From Acidimicrobiales bacterium (GTDB taxonomy: Bacteria > Actinomycetota > Acidimicrobiia > Acidimicrobiales > SZUA-35): a stretch of 64,000 nt of DNA. Positions 55,301 through 64,000 of the stretch are shown piece after piece; position 1 is the first letter of the stretch; every line of letters starts with the position of its first letter. The stretch lies in the NCBI GenBank assembly GCA_020629155.1, contig JAHDDW010000012.1, positions 49,202 through 113,201 on the forward strand, read 5' to 3'. The translations under genes and the position numbers were made by a program. Under the pieces are notes generated by a model. The model was not told the DNA's origin. It was given only the letters and a program-made list of their open reading frames with translations, and ran no database searches.

Positions 55301-58300
55301 GTGTCGACAGATATCAACCGTACAACCGAACTAAAAATAGAAAAAGACGACCTTGCTGACCCTGTGCTTGCCGGCGAAACAGTCACCTACAGCATCGAAG
55401 TAACCAACCTTGGACCGTCGACTGATGACAACGTCACTATCACCGATGCGCTACCTACAGGCCTCACCTTCGTCTCGACTGATGATCCGACAAATTGCAG
55501 CAACGCCGCAAACACCGTCACGTGTGCTGCTGGAACGCTGCTGCCGAATGCAGTCTATAGTGTCGAAATCACCGCAACGGTTGACGCTGCTTTAGCCGAC
55601 GGAACAATTCTAGAAAATAAAGCCGAAGCAGACGGCGACTTCTCTCCCCTTGTCGACGACACCGAAGAAACCACAATCAGAACAAGCGCCGATCTTGCGA
55701 TCACAAAAACCGCTCCCACCACCGCCACCGCTGGGAACCAGATCACCTATGCGCTAGAGATAGAAAACAACGGGCCATCTGATGCACAAAACGTGGTTAT
55801 ATCTGACACCTTGCCTGTTGGCGTGACCTATGACAGCCATAGCATAACGGCTGGTAGCGCCACGTGTAGTGCAAGCGGCGCGGCGTTTAGCTGCACCACA
55901 CCGACGCTAGCAGATCAAGGAACTATTACTGTGGAGGTGACCGTCACGATCGACGAAGCACTAGCAAACAACACCACGCTCACAAACAAAGCAGACGTCA
56001 AATCAGACACGCTTGACCCGACAAGCACAAACGATGGCGACACAGCCGATACGCTTGCAACAAAATCGGCTGACCTTGCAGTCGAAAAAGTTACAATAGG
56101 TGGCCCGTTCCTTGCTGGTGAGCAAGCAACCTTTGAGGTAACGGTCACCAACAATGGTCCATCAAGCGCCACAGGTGTTAGTGTCACTGATACGTTACCG
56201 ACGGGGTTTACCTTTAACGCTGCCAACAGCGACACGACATGTGCTGCTGGTGTGACTTGTACTGCTGGAACTATTTTGGCTGGCGATAGTGTGACGTTCA
56301 CGATCGTCGCCGATATCGCTGCGGCAACAACCGCTGGCGACTACACAAACACCGCCACCGCCAGCGGCAATGAGACCGACCCAGACGAGGACAACGACGA
56401 AGGCACTTCGGTCGCACCGATTAGCGCCACTGCCGACCTGGCTATCAAAAAAGTTAGCGACGAAGCGGTGTTCACTCCAGGAACGACCGAGACCTACACT
56501 ATTGAGGTCACAAACGACGGACCATCAAATGCGGTCGCTACTGTTGTAACCGATACGCTTCCTGCTGGGTTAACCTTTGACAGCGCTGGCTCTGATTCGG
56601 CATGTAGCGCAAGCGGTCAAACAGTGACGTGTGCTCTCGGCACGCTCACACCAAACCAAGTTGTTAGCTTCACGTTGAGCGTTGCTATAGATGCCTCGTT
56701 TACCGGCAACGTCACAAACGAAGCAGGGGTTTCTTCTGATACGTTTGACCCTGATGATAGCGATAATGCAAGCGAAGATATAACCGCGACGCTTCCCGCC
56801 GCAGACTTATCGCTAGAAAAAACAGCTGACGCTGACGCTGTCGCAGGCGAAACATTAACCTATGATTTTGTTGTAACCAATGACGGGCCTTCTGATGCTG
56901 TTGCTGTTGTTGCGACCGATGTTTTGCCTGCTGGGTTAACCTTTACTGCCACAGGGTCAGACGCGGCCTGTAGCGCAAGTGGACAAACAGTGACATGTGC
57001 ACTCGGCACGCTCACACCAGGGCAAAGCGTTTCCTATAGCGTGGCAGTCGATATTGACGGCGATGTTGCGCACACAACCGACCTTGTCAACGACGCAAGT
57101 GTGAGTTCAGATACCCACGACCCCGACGTGTCAAATAATAACGGCGAAGCAGAAACCACTATCTCGAAAGAGACCGACGTTTCTATTGTTAAAACGGCAT
57201 CAGCCGAGACCGTTACTGCTGGCACAAATTTCACCTACACGCTCGTCGTCGAAAATGCTGGCCCATCGGATGCCAACAATATTGTTGTCGCTGACACGCT
57301 CCCTGCTGGCATCAGCGCCACAGCAGTCACAACAGACCTTGGGCTTTGCGGCAACTTCTCAACCAGTTTCGGCTGCTCATTTGGATCGATGACACCAAGT
57401 GACGTGATGACAATTACCGTCACTGCTTTTGTTGACGAATCTGTCGCCGACGATAGTGTGCTGAAAAATACGGCTACGGTCGAAACGTCAGATCCCGATA
57501 CTGATGAAGAGAACAACACCAGCGCTGTTGATGTAACTGTTGATGCGAAAGCTGACCTGTCAATTGAAAAAGTTGCGGCCGCCGAATCAGTCATCGCAGG
57601 TGAACCGATTAGCTACACCGTCACCGTCACGAACGACGGGCCTTCTGATGCGCAAAACGTTGAAGTGCTAGACACCCTGCCAACATCGCTACATACAATT
57701 GCTGCCACCTCAGCAGACTTTACGTGCAGCGTGAGCGGTCAACTTGTTGACTGCGACCTAGCAACACTCGCAGACGGCGCAACGGCAGAAATTACTATCA
57801 CGGCTGTTGTCGACGAAGACAGTGCAGATGATTCAACTATTTCTAACACAGCTATGGTTTCATCTGCCACCGATGATCCAGATGAAGACAACAACTCATC
57901 TCTTGAAGAAACTAATGTAACAAAATCAGTCGACTTGGCACTAGAGAAAACCACCACGAAACCTATCGCTGTCGCTGGTGAAACCCATCCCTATCAGCTG
58001 AGCGTTACCAACGACGGCCCGTCGAGTGCAACAGGCGTTGTGATAACCGATACATTGCCGACAGGCACTACTTTTAACGCCACACTGTCTGACGCGGCTT
58101 GTTCAGCATCGGGCACCACCGTGACCTGTCTGATCACTTCAATTGCAGACGGCACAACGGTTGACCTTAATCTTGTGATTGATGTGCCAGCTGACTACGT
58201 TGACGGCAGTTCAATCACAAATAGCGCAGACGTTGACAGCAACGAAGCCGACTCAGACGAAGATAACAACGACTCTAGTGTCACCACTGACGTTGAGAAC

Positions 58301-61300
58301 TCGGCTGACCTTGCTGTGGTCAAGGACGCTGACGGCACCGCTATCGCTGGTGAGCCTTACAGCTGGACGCTAGCGGTGGACAACTATGGCCCCTCTGATG
58401 CAATTGGCGTTGTCGTTACCGATACGCTGCCTGCTGGCACTACTTTTGACGCAAGCGCTTCTGACATCCGATGTTCTGCCGTTGGACAAGTAGTGACGTG
58501 TGTGTTAGGAACAATGGCGCCAGATACCGATGATTCTCTCACTATCGGTGTGCAGGTCGATTCGGCTGTTGCGGCAAACGCCGACCTTGAGAACACAGCA
58601 TCGATTGCTTCTGACACCGACGACCCGAATGACGAGAATAACGAAAGCAGTGACACTGCTGGTGTTACAAGAGAGTCAGAACTTGACATCACAAAGAGCG
58701 ATGTGGTTGACCCTGTTGTGGCTGGCGAGCAAGTTAGCTGGCAAATCAAGGTCGATAACCTCGGCCCATCAGATGCGGCGAACGTGACGATTAGTGACAC
58801 GCTGCCAGCAGGAACCTCCTTTGTCAGCGTCGATAATACAACCGACTGTAGCCATAGCGGCGGTGTTATCTCGTGCCTGTTTGCTTCTATTGCCGACGGT
58901 AGTTCTGAAACGATTATCATTACCGCTGACCTTGACACCTCTCTCGCGGATGCAACCGTTATCGAAAACACAGCAACAGCAAACAGTGACTCCAGCGACG
59001 AAGTAAGCGACGAAGAAACCACAACACTGAACCGACGTAGCGACCTGTCGCTGGTGAAATCTTCTGACGAGGCAGCTGTTGCAGGCACGCAACACACATA
59101 CACTATCGCAGTAACAAACGACGGCCCATCAGATGCAGACAATGTTGTAGTCACTGACTATTTACCTGCTGGCGTGAACTACGTTTCTTCAACCAATAGT
59201 GGCTGCTCAGCTGTCGGTGCGCTTGTGACCTGTAACCTTGGCACGATGGCTGACGAAGCGGTCATTTCGTTTGACATTGTGGTGTTTGTGACTGATGCCG
59301 CTGAATCAAGTGCGAAAAACGTTGCCGAGGTTGCCTCTGACAGCGTCGACCCGAACGAAGAAAACAACACCGACGACGACATCACAGCGGTTAGTTTCCA
59401 AGCCGACTTGGCACTCACAAAAAGCTTCGTGACTGATCCTGTCGTGCCTGGCGAGAACGTGGTGTGGGAGCTCACTGTTACAAACAACGGGCCATCTATC
59501 GCAAACAATGTGACGGTTACTGACACACTAGCGACTGGGTTCACCTTTGTGAGCGGACCAGGTACTGACTCGTCGCCTACCTGTTCAGCAGTCGGCCAAG
59601 TTGTGACATGCAGCGAAGCTGATTTGGTCGCTAACGAAACAGTCACGTTCTTGATTGAAACTGCTTCGGATTCTGACCTACTTGGTGAAGTTTCTAACGC
59701 AGCGTCAGTCGATGCTGACACGCCTGACCCAGATGAAGAAAATAACAGCACCGAGGTAAGCGACACTGTTGCGCCACAAGCTGACTTGTCGCTAACGAAG
59801 GTTGCGACCACCGAAGCAGCTACTGCTGGTGAGAACATTAGCTATACCTTGACGGTAAGCAACGCTGGCCCATCAGATGCACAAAATATTGTGATAAACG
59901 ATGTCTTGCCGGCCAACACGACCTTTGTACCTGCGATGTCTAGCTCGACGTGTGTTTTAGCAGATGCAGCGTTCGCAGGCGCGCAAGTTGATTGCGTGAT
60001 TCCTGTGGTGCCAAACGGCGAGTCGGTCGACGTGACATTAACGCTGTTACTTGGCACAGATTATGAAGCTGGAGAAACACTAACCAACGAAGCATCAGTC
60101 GATGCTGACACGCCTGACCCTGACGAAGAAAATAACAGTAGCAAAGACGAAACACCTGTTGAAACATCGGCTGATCTGTTTGTTGTCAAAAGCGGTCCGT
60201 CTGAGACAGTCGATGCTGGAACAAACTACACCTATCAAATTGAAGTAGAAAACACAGGCTCATCAGATGCACAAAATGTTACGCTAACTGACATCTTGCC
60301 AACAGGAACCACCTTTGTTTCTGTGAACGATACGGCGTGTTCGCATGCTGGCGGCACCTTGTCTTGCGCTTTCGGAACAATCACAGCCTATGACAGCGTT
60401 ATTATCGAGATAACGGTCCTAAGCGATCAAGGCCTTGCTGAGGGTAACGTTGTGACAAACAATGTGACCGTCACTTCAGACACGTTTGATCCTAACGAAG
60501 ACAATAATAGTGATAGCCAAGAAACCACGATCACTCGCGAAGCCTATTTATTGATGACGAAAACGGCGTCTTCTAACACCATTATTGCTGGCGAAGCGTT
60601 CACCTATTATTTAACTGTGCAGAATCAAGGACCATCAGCCACGAACAATGTAGTGATAACTGATGTGTTGCCTACAGGTTTATCTGTTGTCTCACTCGAT
60701 CCTGACTGTGTTGATAGTGCTGGCACGCTGACGTGTAGCGCTGGGACAATGAATATAAATGATGAGCGCACCTTTGAAGTTGTCGTGCTAGCAGACAGCG
60801 CGCTAGCACAAGAAGCAAGCTTGGTTAACGAAGCAACTGCTACTGGCGATGATGCCGTTTCAAGCACCGAAGCAGAAGAAATCACCGTTGAGACACAAGC
60901 AAACTTAACAATAGAAAAGACGCTCAATACTGAGCTAGCCGCAGGTGAAAAGGCGACCTACACCTTGGCGATCAGCAATACAGGGTCTTCTGATGCGCAA
61001 GAAGTTGTTGTCTCTGATGCGTTACCTGCTGGTGTTAGTTATGTTTCTGACTCGGCTGGTTGCGATGTGACTGGTTCGCTGTTGACGTGTAACGTTGGCA
61101 CGCTAGCTAATGCTGCGTCTAGCGCTGTAGAGGTAACCGTGTTTGTCGAGCCGTTTGTTACTGATGAGTTTGAGCTTGCCAACCATGGCGCTGTGCTTAG
61201 CAATACGCAAGATCCAGACCCAAGTGATAACGGGGTAAGCGATGAGGAAGGCTCGATTCCGTTTGGCGTAGACGCTGTTGTTCGGAGTGTCGAGCTTTCT

Positions 61301-61795
61301 ATCAATAAGTCACTTGTCGGTGAAAGTATCGATGCAGGAGGTCAATCAGTTTGGGCTATCGAGGTAACAAACAATGGACCTGCAACCGCAACCGATGTTG
61401 CTATAACCGATTCGTTACCAAGCGGCTTGTCGTTTGTCTCGGCAACGCTAACACAAGATTCAGTTGCCTCAAACGTTAGCTGTAGCACTGGGTCGGACGT
61501 TGTGTGCCCAGTCGGTTCACTTGCGGTGGGCAGTACAGCAGAGCTTACGATAACAACCGACGTGGCCGCTGAAACACCGTCAACCATCACAAACGTAGCA
61601 TCTGCACAAAGCAACGAAACGCAGGCAGAAGCAGTCGCCTCAGCTGGCGCATCAGTGAACCCTGTTGCAGTTGAAAGAACTGGCCTACTCGGCAACCTAC
61701 CATTGACAGGCAGCCAAAGCCTACGCCTAGCAATCGCCGCTGGCACGATCCTCGCCGCTGGCCTGTTGCTGAGACGCAGAGCGGCCGAGGTGTAA
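52337..61795 (+). CDS. giant DUF11-repeat, LPXTG-anchored surface protein
   Basis: A 3152-residue protein. The signal peptide ends near ATPASADTV. Residues 30-340 form a distinct N-terminal domain (SVLWAGLYWAGYYTGP, GWTLIVVEEDPAEPWRN). Then about 22 DUF11 modules of some 125 residues follow, each starting like ADLAITK. Most contain NxGPSDAxNVVVxDTLP, a cysteine pair such as CSASGQTVTC and an acidic end like DPDEDNN. The C-terminus LPLTGSQSLRLAIAAG, a hydrophobic helix and RRRAAEV form a sortase signal. It should form a long wall-attached filament or adhesin; cysteines may form disulfides and the acidic ends may bind calcium. Confidence 0.93.
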   Translation: MFTRVKKSFFVCLIIVSNLVFVATPASADTVFGPIFSTNSPGDIAYVSNTVATCNATVATCAAAQAGGSSTNNGFGANMVLVDVDGDPTTATSSTASYTLPTGGSVLWAGLYWAGYYTGPNGDKDDVKFSTPASGGYVNLTATWFDDWNSNDNYYTGFVDVTTLVNAGGSGQYGVGDIAVTPGSGATYGGWTLIVVEEDPAEPWRNLTVNHGFQLIGGGAVVPINISGFTAPPVGPINAEVGIVASEGDIGFTGDYAQLNGVTLSNATNPANNFFNSSITDNGVYNGGMNPSYPANTLGFDADIINTTGLIAPNSTSATVTIGTNGDGFFPTAVTTAIEIYVPNLTANLTKTATDLNGEDLHPGDIIEYTIFFDNSGDDPAIETQVSDAIPAGTTYVPNSLEVIQDDNPLGSKTDAAGDDTAWFDGSAVNFNIGTGATATTGGEVIPTSQGGRGYEVSFQVQVDAGTEGSDITNEADIDYIAEFLNEPFSTTSNETSQPVEALVDLAIDKKDLSDPIFAGDQLTYELDVDNAGPSPATSVVITDSLPFGTTFNASLSDPACSAVGLTVTCSYASIAAGGSVAPQIVVDVDGDLDVNICNGADVTSATHEHNVKDNTDKECTEIEREVDLDITKTAPATATAGDQFTYNITIDNDGPSDAQNVVVGDALPAGLTLVSATPSGAGTCSGSLTCTWPELEAGDSETITLVVAVPAGTADGTVFTNKVKTSSDDPETNTANNTDDVETEIVTEANLALTKNTNTDPVVAGESVSYTLEATNNGPSDALNVVVSDTVPTGTTFNASLSSAGCTILGVTVTCPVGTLADGASASFTLVFDIDSSVPHNTSLVNEAVVTTTTDDPDEDDNEASVINTVIRQADLSVIKDDNTTTVDAGGQITYTLSYQNNGPSDATGVTITDTIPTGATFSSSSDCTASGATVTCAIGTVADGASGSVSFIVDTDPSLLDTAQLTNVASISGNEDDPVSTNDDTKVSTDINRTTELKIEKDDLADPVLAGETVTYSIEVTNLGPSTDDNVTITDALPTGLTFVSTDDPTNCSNAANTVTCAAGTLLPNAVYSVEITATVDAALADGTILENKAEADGDFSPLVDDTEETTIRTSADLAITKTAPTTATAGNQITYALEIENNGPSDAQNVVISDTLPVGVTYDSHSITAGSATCSASGAAFSCTTPTLADQGTITVEVTVTIDEALANNTTLTNKADVKSDTLDPTSTNDGDTADTLATKSADLAVEKVTIGGPFLAGEQATFEVTVTNNGPSSATGVSVTDTLPTGFTFNAANSDTTCAAGVTCTAGTILAGDSVTFTIVADIAAATTAGDYTNTATASGNETDPDEDNDEGTSVAPISATADLAIKKVSDEAVFTPGTTETYTIEVTNDGPSNAVATVVTDTLPAGLTFDSAGSDSACSASGQTVTCALGTLTPNQVVSFTLSVAIDASFTGNVTNEAGVSSDTFDPDDSDNASEDITATLPAADLSLEKTADADAVAGETLTYDFVVTNDGPSDAVAVVATDVLPAGLTFTATGSDAACSASGQTVTCALGTLTPGQSVSYSVAVDIDGDVAHTTDLVNDASVSSDTHDPDVSNNNGEAETTISKETDVSIVKTASAETVTAGTNFTYTLVVENAGPSDANNIVVADTLPAGISATAVTTDLGLCGNFSTSFGCSFGSMTPSDVMTITVTAFVDESVADDSVLKNTATVETSDPDTDEENNTSAVDVTVDAKADLSIEKVAAAESVIAGEPISYTVTVTNDGPSDAQNVEVLDTLPTSLHTIAATSADFTCSVSGQLVDCDLATLADGATAEITITAVVDEDSADDSTISNTAMVSSATDDPDEDNNSSLEETNVTKSVDLALEKTTTKPIAVAGETHPYQLSVTNDGPSSATGVVITDTLPTGTTFNATLSDAACSASGTTVTCLITSIADGTTVDLNLVIDVPADYVDGSSITNSADVDSNEADSDEDNNDSSVTTDVENSADLAVVKDADGTAIAGEPYSWTLAVDNYGPSDAIGVVVTDTLPAGTTFDASASDIRCSAVGQVVTCVLGTMAPDTDDSLTIGVQVDSAVAANADLENTASIASDTDDPNDENNESSDTAGVTRESELDITKSDVVDPVVAGEQVSWQIKVDNLGPSDAANVTISDTLPAGTSFVSVDNTTDCSHSGGVISCLFASIADGSSETIIITADLDTSLADATVIENTATANSDSSDEVSDEETTTLNRRSDLSLVKSSDEAAVAGTQHTYTIAVTNDGPSDADNVVVTDYLPAGVNYVSSTNSGCSAVGALVTCNLGTMADEAVISFDIVVFVTDAAESSAKNVAEVASDSVDPNEENNTDDDITAVSFQADLALTKSFVTDPVVPGENVVWELTVTNNGPSIANNVTVTDTLATGFTFVSGPGTDSSPTCSAVGQVVTCSEADLVANETVTFLIETASDSDLLGEVSNAASVDADTPDPDEENNSTEVSDTVAPQADLSLTKVATTEAATAGENISYTLTVSNAGPSDAQNIVINDVLPANTTFVPAMSSSTCVLADAAFAGAQVDCVIPVVPNGESVDVTLTLLLGTDYEAGETLTNEASVDADTPDPDEENNSSKDETPVETSADLFVVKSGPSETVDAGTNYTYQIEVENTGSSDAQNVTLTDILPTGTTFVSVNDTACSHAGGTLSCAFGTITAYDSVIIEITVLSDQGLAEGNVVTNNVTVTSDTFDPNEDNNSDSQETTITREAYLLMTKTASSNTIIAGEAFTYYLTVQNQGPSATNNVVITDVLPTGLSVVSLDPDCVDSAGTLTCSAGTMNINDERTFEVVVLADSALAQEASLVNEATATGDDAVSSTEAEEITVETQANLTIEKTLNTELAAGEKATYTLAISNTGSSDAQEVVVSDALPAGVSYVSDSAGCDVTGSLLTCNVGTLANAASSAVEVTVFVEPFVTDEFELANHGAVLSNTQDPDPSDNGVSDEEGSIPFGVDAVVRSVELSINKSLVGESIDAGGQSVWAIEVTNNGPATATDVAITDSLPSGLSFVSATLTQDSVASNVSCSTGSDVVCPVGSLAVGSTAELTITTDVAAETPSTITNVASAQSNETQAEAVASAGASVNPVAVERTGLLGNLPLTGSQSLRLAIAAGTILAAGLLLRRRAAEV

Positions 61796-61808
61796 GTCGT
61801 TGTCTACC

Positions 61809-62435
61809 TTATGGACCAGAACTAATTTGCGATCCAGAAAGCATGAACGCCTCCGCTGGGCTAGAACCAGAGGGTTTGAATGTTCTGTTGGGCTGAGGCA
61901 ATTGGGTGGTTTGTGACTGTTGATATTCAGGAACTTGAGAATCGAAACGTATGGCTACCAAAGCACCAAAACAATCTCTGATACCACGCATAAACGATAA
62001 TAAAGCGCGATTATACTGCGCTTCATCATTTACGTATTGATCCACATGCTCGTTAAACAATTCCAGCATTCGATTAACGATGACCTCAATCTCTTCTGCG
62101 CTGCGTGTTCGCTCTTCCTGTGCATCAAGACTACTTCCTCCCTGTAATGGGATTTGCAGACCATCATGACCATCACCATCGGAGCCAGGAACTGCGATAC
62201 TTGTGACTGGATCCTTTCTGAGGCTGTCAGAAAGCTTACCAATTAGCTCAGCAACATCTTCCCCTAATCCTTTCTTTATAGCTACTAGCACTTCTTCAGA
62301 ACGTTGCTCGCTTTGCTGAGAGAGATAAAAGGCTATTTCAACTACGTTAGAACCAATCTCAGCTGGATCCAAACCAACACTTTGCAACTCTTCTGAGGTA
62401 AACGATACTTTAGTTTCATTAGGGGAATCCACCAT
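61809..62435 (-). CDS. hypothetical protein
   Basis: A 208-residue soluble protein I do not recognise. It opens MVDSPNETKVSFTSEELQSV, has helical segments (EIAFYLSQQSEQRSEEVLVA, IVNRMLELFNEHVDQYVND), a glycine/serine-rich middle and a proline/glutamine-rich tail. Convergent with the giant surface gene, 13 bases apart. Confidence 0.6.
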   Translation of the reverse strand: MVDSPNETKVSFTSEELQSVGLDPAEIGSNVVEIAFYLSQQSEQRSEEVLVAIKKGLGEDVAELIGKLSDSLRKDPVTSIAVPGSDGDGHDGLQIPLQGGSSLDAQEERTRSAEEIEVIVNRMLELFNEHVDQYVNDEAQYNRALLSFMRGIRDCFGALVAIRFDSQVPEYQQSQTTQLPQPNRTFKPSGSSPAEAFMLSGSQISSGP

Positions 62436-62571
62436 GCCAATACACTATAACTCTGAAAGCCAGATCTCCCAAATACTTATTACATCTCACTAGAAAAAAC
62501 GATTCTGAACCATTTCACTATTGATGGTCTTCGTTTAATTCAATTTCACTCAATCCACTAAGCCCATAACG

Positions 62572-62631
62572 ACAGAAAATAATAGATCTGTTACTTTAAG
62601 GGCGCAAAAAGTAACAAATATAGTACTTTTT
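62572..62631 (+). repeat. two hairpins before the AAA/DUF4143 remnant
   Basis: acaga/tctgt (62572-62576, 62587-62591) enclose aaataataga. aaaaagta/tacttttt (62606-62613, 62624-62631) enclose acaaatatag. Both have A-rich ten-base loops close to the TANAAT-core elements, but on the plus strand. They may be the operator region of this gene. Confidence 0.4.
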
Positions 62632-62672
62632 GTCGCTATAGCGTGTGTGGTATCCAATCATTGGACAACAAC

Positions 62673-63457
62673 ATGGAACGAAAACTTACAAAAACCTTGT
62701 GGCTTGGTCAAACAACAAAGAACGCAAACCACTTATCTTAGAAGGAGCAAGACAGGTCGGCAAAACTCAAAAGACACTGCTTACTTCTTATCTCGCTGAT
62801 ATGGCGAAACATTCAGGAAAAGAAAATTCGATGCACCTCGAAAGACTATGGCGCAACATCCCAAACCAGTTAGCCAAAGAACAAGGTACAACAAAATTCC
62901 AGTTTAAAAATGTTATCTCAGGTGTAAGAAACTACGACCGCCTAGCGAGCACCATCGACTGGCTGCACAAAGCTGGTTTAATTTTGCGTGTACCCATTGT
63001 CAATAAAGCTGCTTTACCGCTCGCTGCATACAGCAAAGAAAACACATTTAAACTCTACGTCTTCGATGTCGGGCTGCTAGGCGCTCTTAGCAATCTTTCT
63101 ATTGAATCGATTCTCAACTACCGTTACGGTTCCTATAAAGGCTACGTTGTTGAAAATTTTGCAGCGCAAGAACTTACTGCCCAGAACATCGACTTGTTTT
63201 CTTGGAAAGAAAACCGCTCCGAAATCGAATTTTTACTACAGGCAGGCGAAGATCTTGTTCCCATCGAAATTAAAGCTGGCCACAATCTAAAAGCGAGAAG
63301 CCTGACCGTGTACCACAAAAAATATCTTCCCAAAAATAGCTTTCTATTTTCTGGAAACTGGCAAAAAAAGTCAACAGAAAAGGCTGTAGACGGGGAAAGT
63401 ACCACACTGCACCGCTGGCCTCTATATACCCTGCCTCAGATACAAGATACTTTCTGA
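62673..63457 (+). pseudogene. AAA ATPase/DUF4143 protein with frameshift and internal deletion
   Basis: From ATG at 62673 the frame gives MERKL, then a one-base loss near 62687 shifts to KNLVAWSNNKERKPLILEGA and the Walker A GARQVGKT. Then the sequence jumps directly (about 62766) to the DUF4143 half: TLLTSYLADMAKHSGKENSM, YDRLASTIDWLHKAGLILR and VENFAAQELTAQ. Some 170 residues with Walker B and sensors are missing. The continuous frame from GTG at 62645 is an accident of the shift. Non-functional as an ATPase. Confidence 0.82.
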
Positions 63458-63490
63458 TCAAATCCAACCAGAATATAAATTTGCTTTTCT

Positions 63491-63520
63491 TATTGTTTAT
63501 CAATATTATTGTTTATCAAT
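63491..63520. repeat. 14-base tandem direct repeat
   Basis: tattgtttatcaat occurs at 63491-63504 and 63507-63520, two bases apart, 25 bases before the DUF2975 start. It could be a regulator site for that gene; DUF2975 genes usually sit with an HTH regulator. Confidence 0.4.
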
Positions 63521-63544
63521 AAACACTTTTAAAAGGAGCGCAGA

Positions 63545-63955
63545 ATGAAGAAACTATGGAAGAAATGTCGGACAGGAATAGCAAACGACCGCTGGGATCT
63601 AGAAATTGTCCTAAGTCTCGCAGGGTTAGTGTGCATCTTCATGATCGCAGCGGCAGGATATGAGCTATCGAGAATTGTTTGGGATCAACCATTACTAGCA
63701 GTCCCGCTCGACAATACAGCAGCCACCCTGGTCGGCACCGTTGAGATTCTTGAGATCTCAGGCGAAACAACCACGAATACGGGGGTGTTTGCACTACATC
63801 AAATAAGCATTGCCATTGAAGCGCTTGTCATCGCTGGCGCTGCTGCATGCATTCTTCTTATTGTTCGCGATGCCAGAAACAAAGCGCCATTTACGTTCTC
63901 AAATTTTCGCAGATTAAGGCTTGCAGGCTGGTTAATGATTGTTGGCCTAGTGTAG
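63545..63955 (+). CDS. DUF2975 membrane protein, possibly truncated
   Basis: A 136-residue protein with three hydrophobic helices: VLSLAGLVCIFMIAAAGYEL, ALVIAGAAACILLIV and the C-terminal LRLAGWLMIVGLV, where it stops. The family pattern APFTFSNFRRLRLAGW is clear, but family members usually carry a fourth helix. AAAAGGAG lies upstream of the ATG. Its abrupt end at 63955 suggests truncation by a mutation or an insertion whose body lies beyond the window. Confidence 0.7.
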   Translation: MKKLWKKCRTGIANDRWDLEIVLSLAGLVCIFMIAAAGYELSRIVWDQPLLAVPLDNTAATLVGTVEILEISGETTTNTGVFALHQISIAIEALVIAGAAACILLIVRDARNKAPFTFSNFRRLRLAGWLMIVGLV

Positions 63956-64000
63956 TGTTTTCTTTTCGGTGGCGGGGTCTAGGTTGTTGAGGGTTGTTCT

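Noticed and set aside
52491..61746. many antisense frames over the giant surface gene
   Set aside because: They follow from the repetitive codon use of the DUF11 modules; none has a start signal or recognisable domain.
52337..61795. CRISPR-like periodicity
   Set aside because: The roughly 375-base repeat is protein-coding and diverged; there are no short identical repeats with unique spacers.
62645..62672. GTG at 62645 as true start of the AAA/DUF4143 gene
   Set aside because: It only works because of the one-base loss; the family-like start MERKL is in another register at 62673.

Overview
The window looks like a chromosomal segment of a moderately AT-rich actinobacterium, most likely from Acidimicrobiia and probably from a sunlit aquatic habitat. 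The evidence is the gene order coaD-sepIVA-yceD-rpmF-plsX-acpP-rnc-mutM next to smc, a GuaB3-type IMP dehydrogenase relative beside guaA, eno followed by ftsB, an LPXTG-anchored wall protein and a DNA photolyase. This assignment is inferred from gene content and order; no rRNA or tRNA gene was seen.

Layout. 1-5 kb: a PLP-dependent aminotransferase open at the left edge, a Phd/PIN toxin-antitoxin pair whose toxin is frameshifted, a photolyase and an intact antitoxin/PIN pair with a perfect palindromic operator. 5-10.5 kb: an 800-base gene-poor stretch with a broken reading frame and a MITE-like inverted repeat, then hemE-hemY and a hybrid histidine kinase. 10.5-22.5 kb (mostly minus strand): ftsB-eno, an aldo/keto reductase, inositol phosphatase, SDR, a DUF368 lipid-carrier transporter, guaA, guaB3, a 50-residue protein and smc. 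22.5-24.3 kb: two unrecognised genes separated by a relic of smc coding sequence. 24.3-33.5 kb (minus): the envelope, translation and secretion block mutM-rnc-acpP-plsX-rpmF-yceD-sepIVA-coaD-rsmD, a SWIM protein and ffh. 33.8-43.5 kb: AEC transporter, YHYH lipoprotein, PIG-L deacetylase, a deleted ABC exporter, M23 peptidase, divergent arginase and ornithine cyclodeaminase, tag, an HNH-RDD fusion and a GtrA-like protein. 43.5-45.6 kb: a decaying MNT/HEPN module, a copy of the moaA 3' end and a DUF3800 gene. 45.6-52.2 kb: moaA, deaminase, TetR with a divergent membrane protein, rpe, DUF6069, flavodoxin-like protein and a PQQ-type lipoprotein. 52.3-61.8 kb: one giant 3152-residue DUF11-repeat, LPXTG-anchored surface protein. 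61.8-64 kb: an unknown protein, a doubly damaged AAA/DUF4143 gene and a short DUF2975 protein.

Two themes stand out. First, housekeeping operons on the minus strand are preceded by a recurring element: complementary arms that differ between copies, around an 11-base loop with a TANAATnnnnAGA core (minus strand). Second, accessory genes (toxin-antitoxin, ABC exporter, AAA/DUF4143, moaA and smc copies) are repeatedly frameshifted, deleted or partly duplicated, while all core genes are intact.
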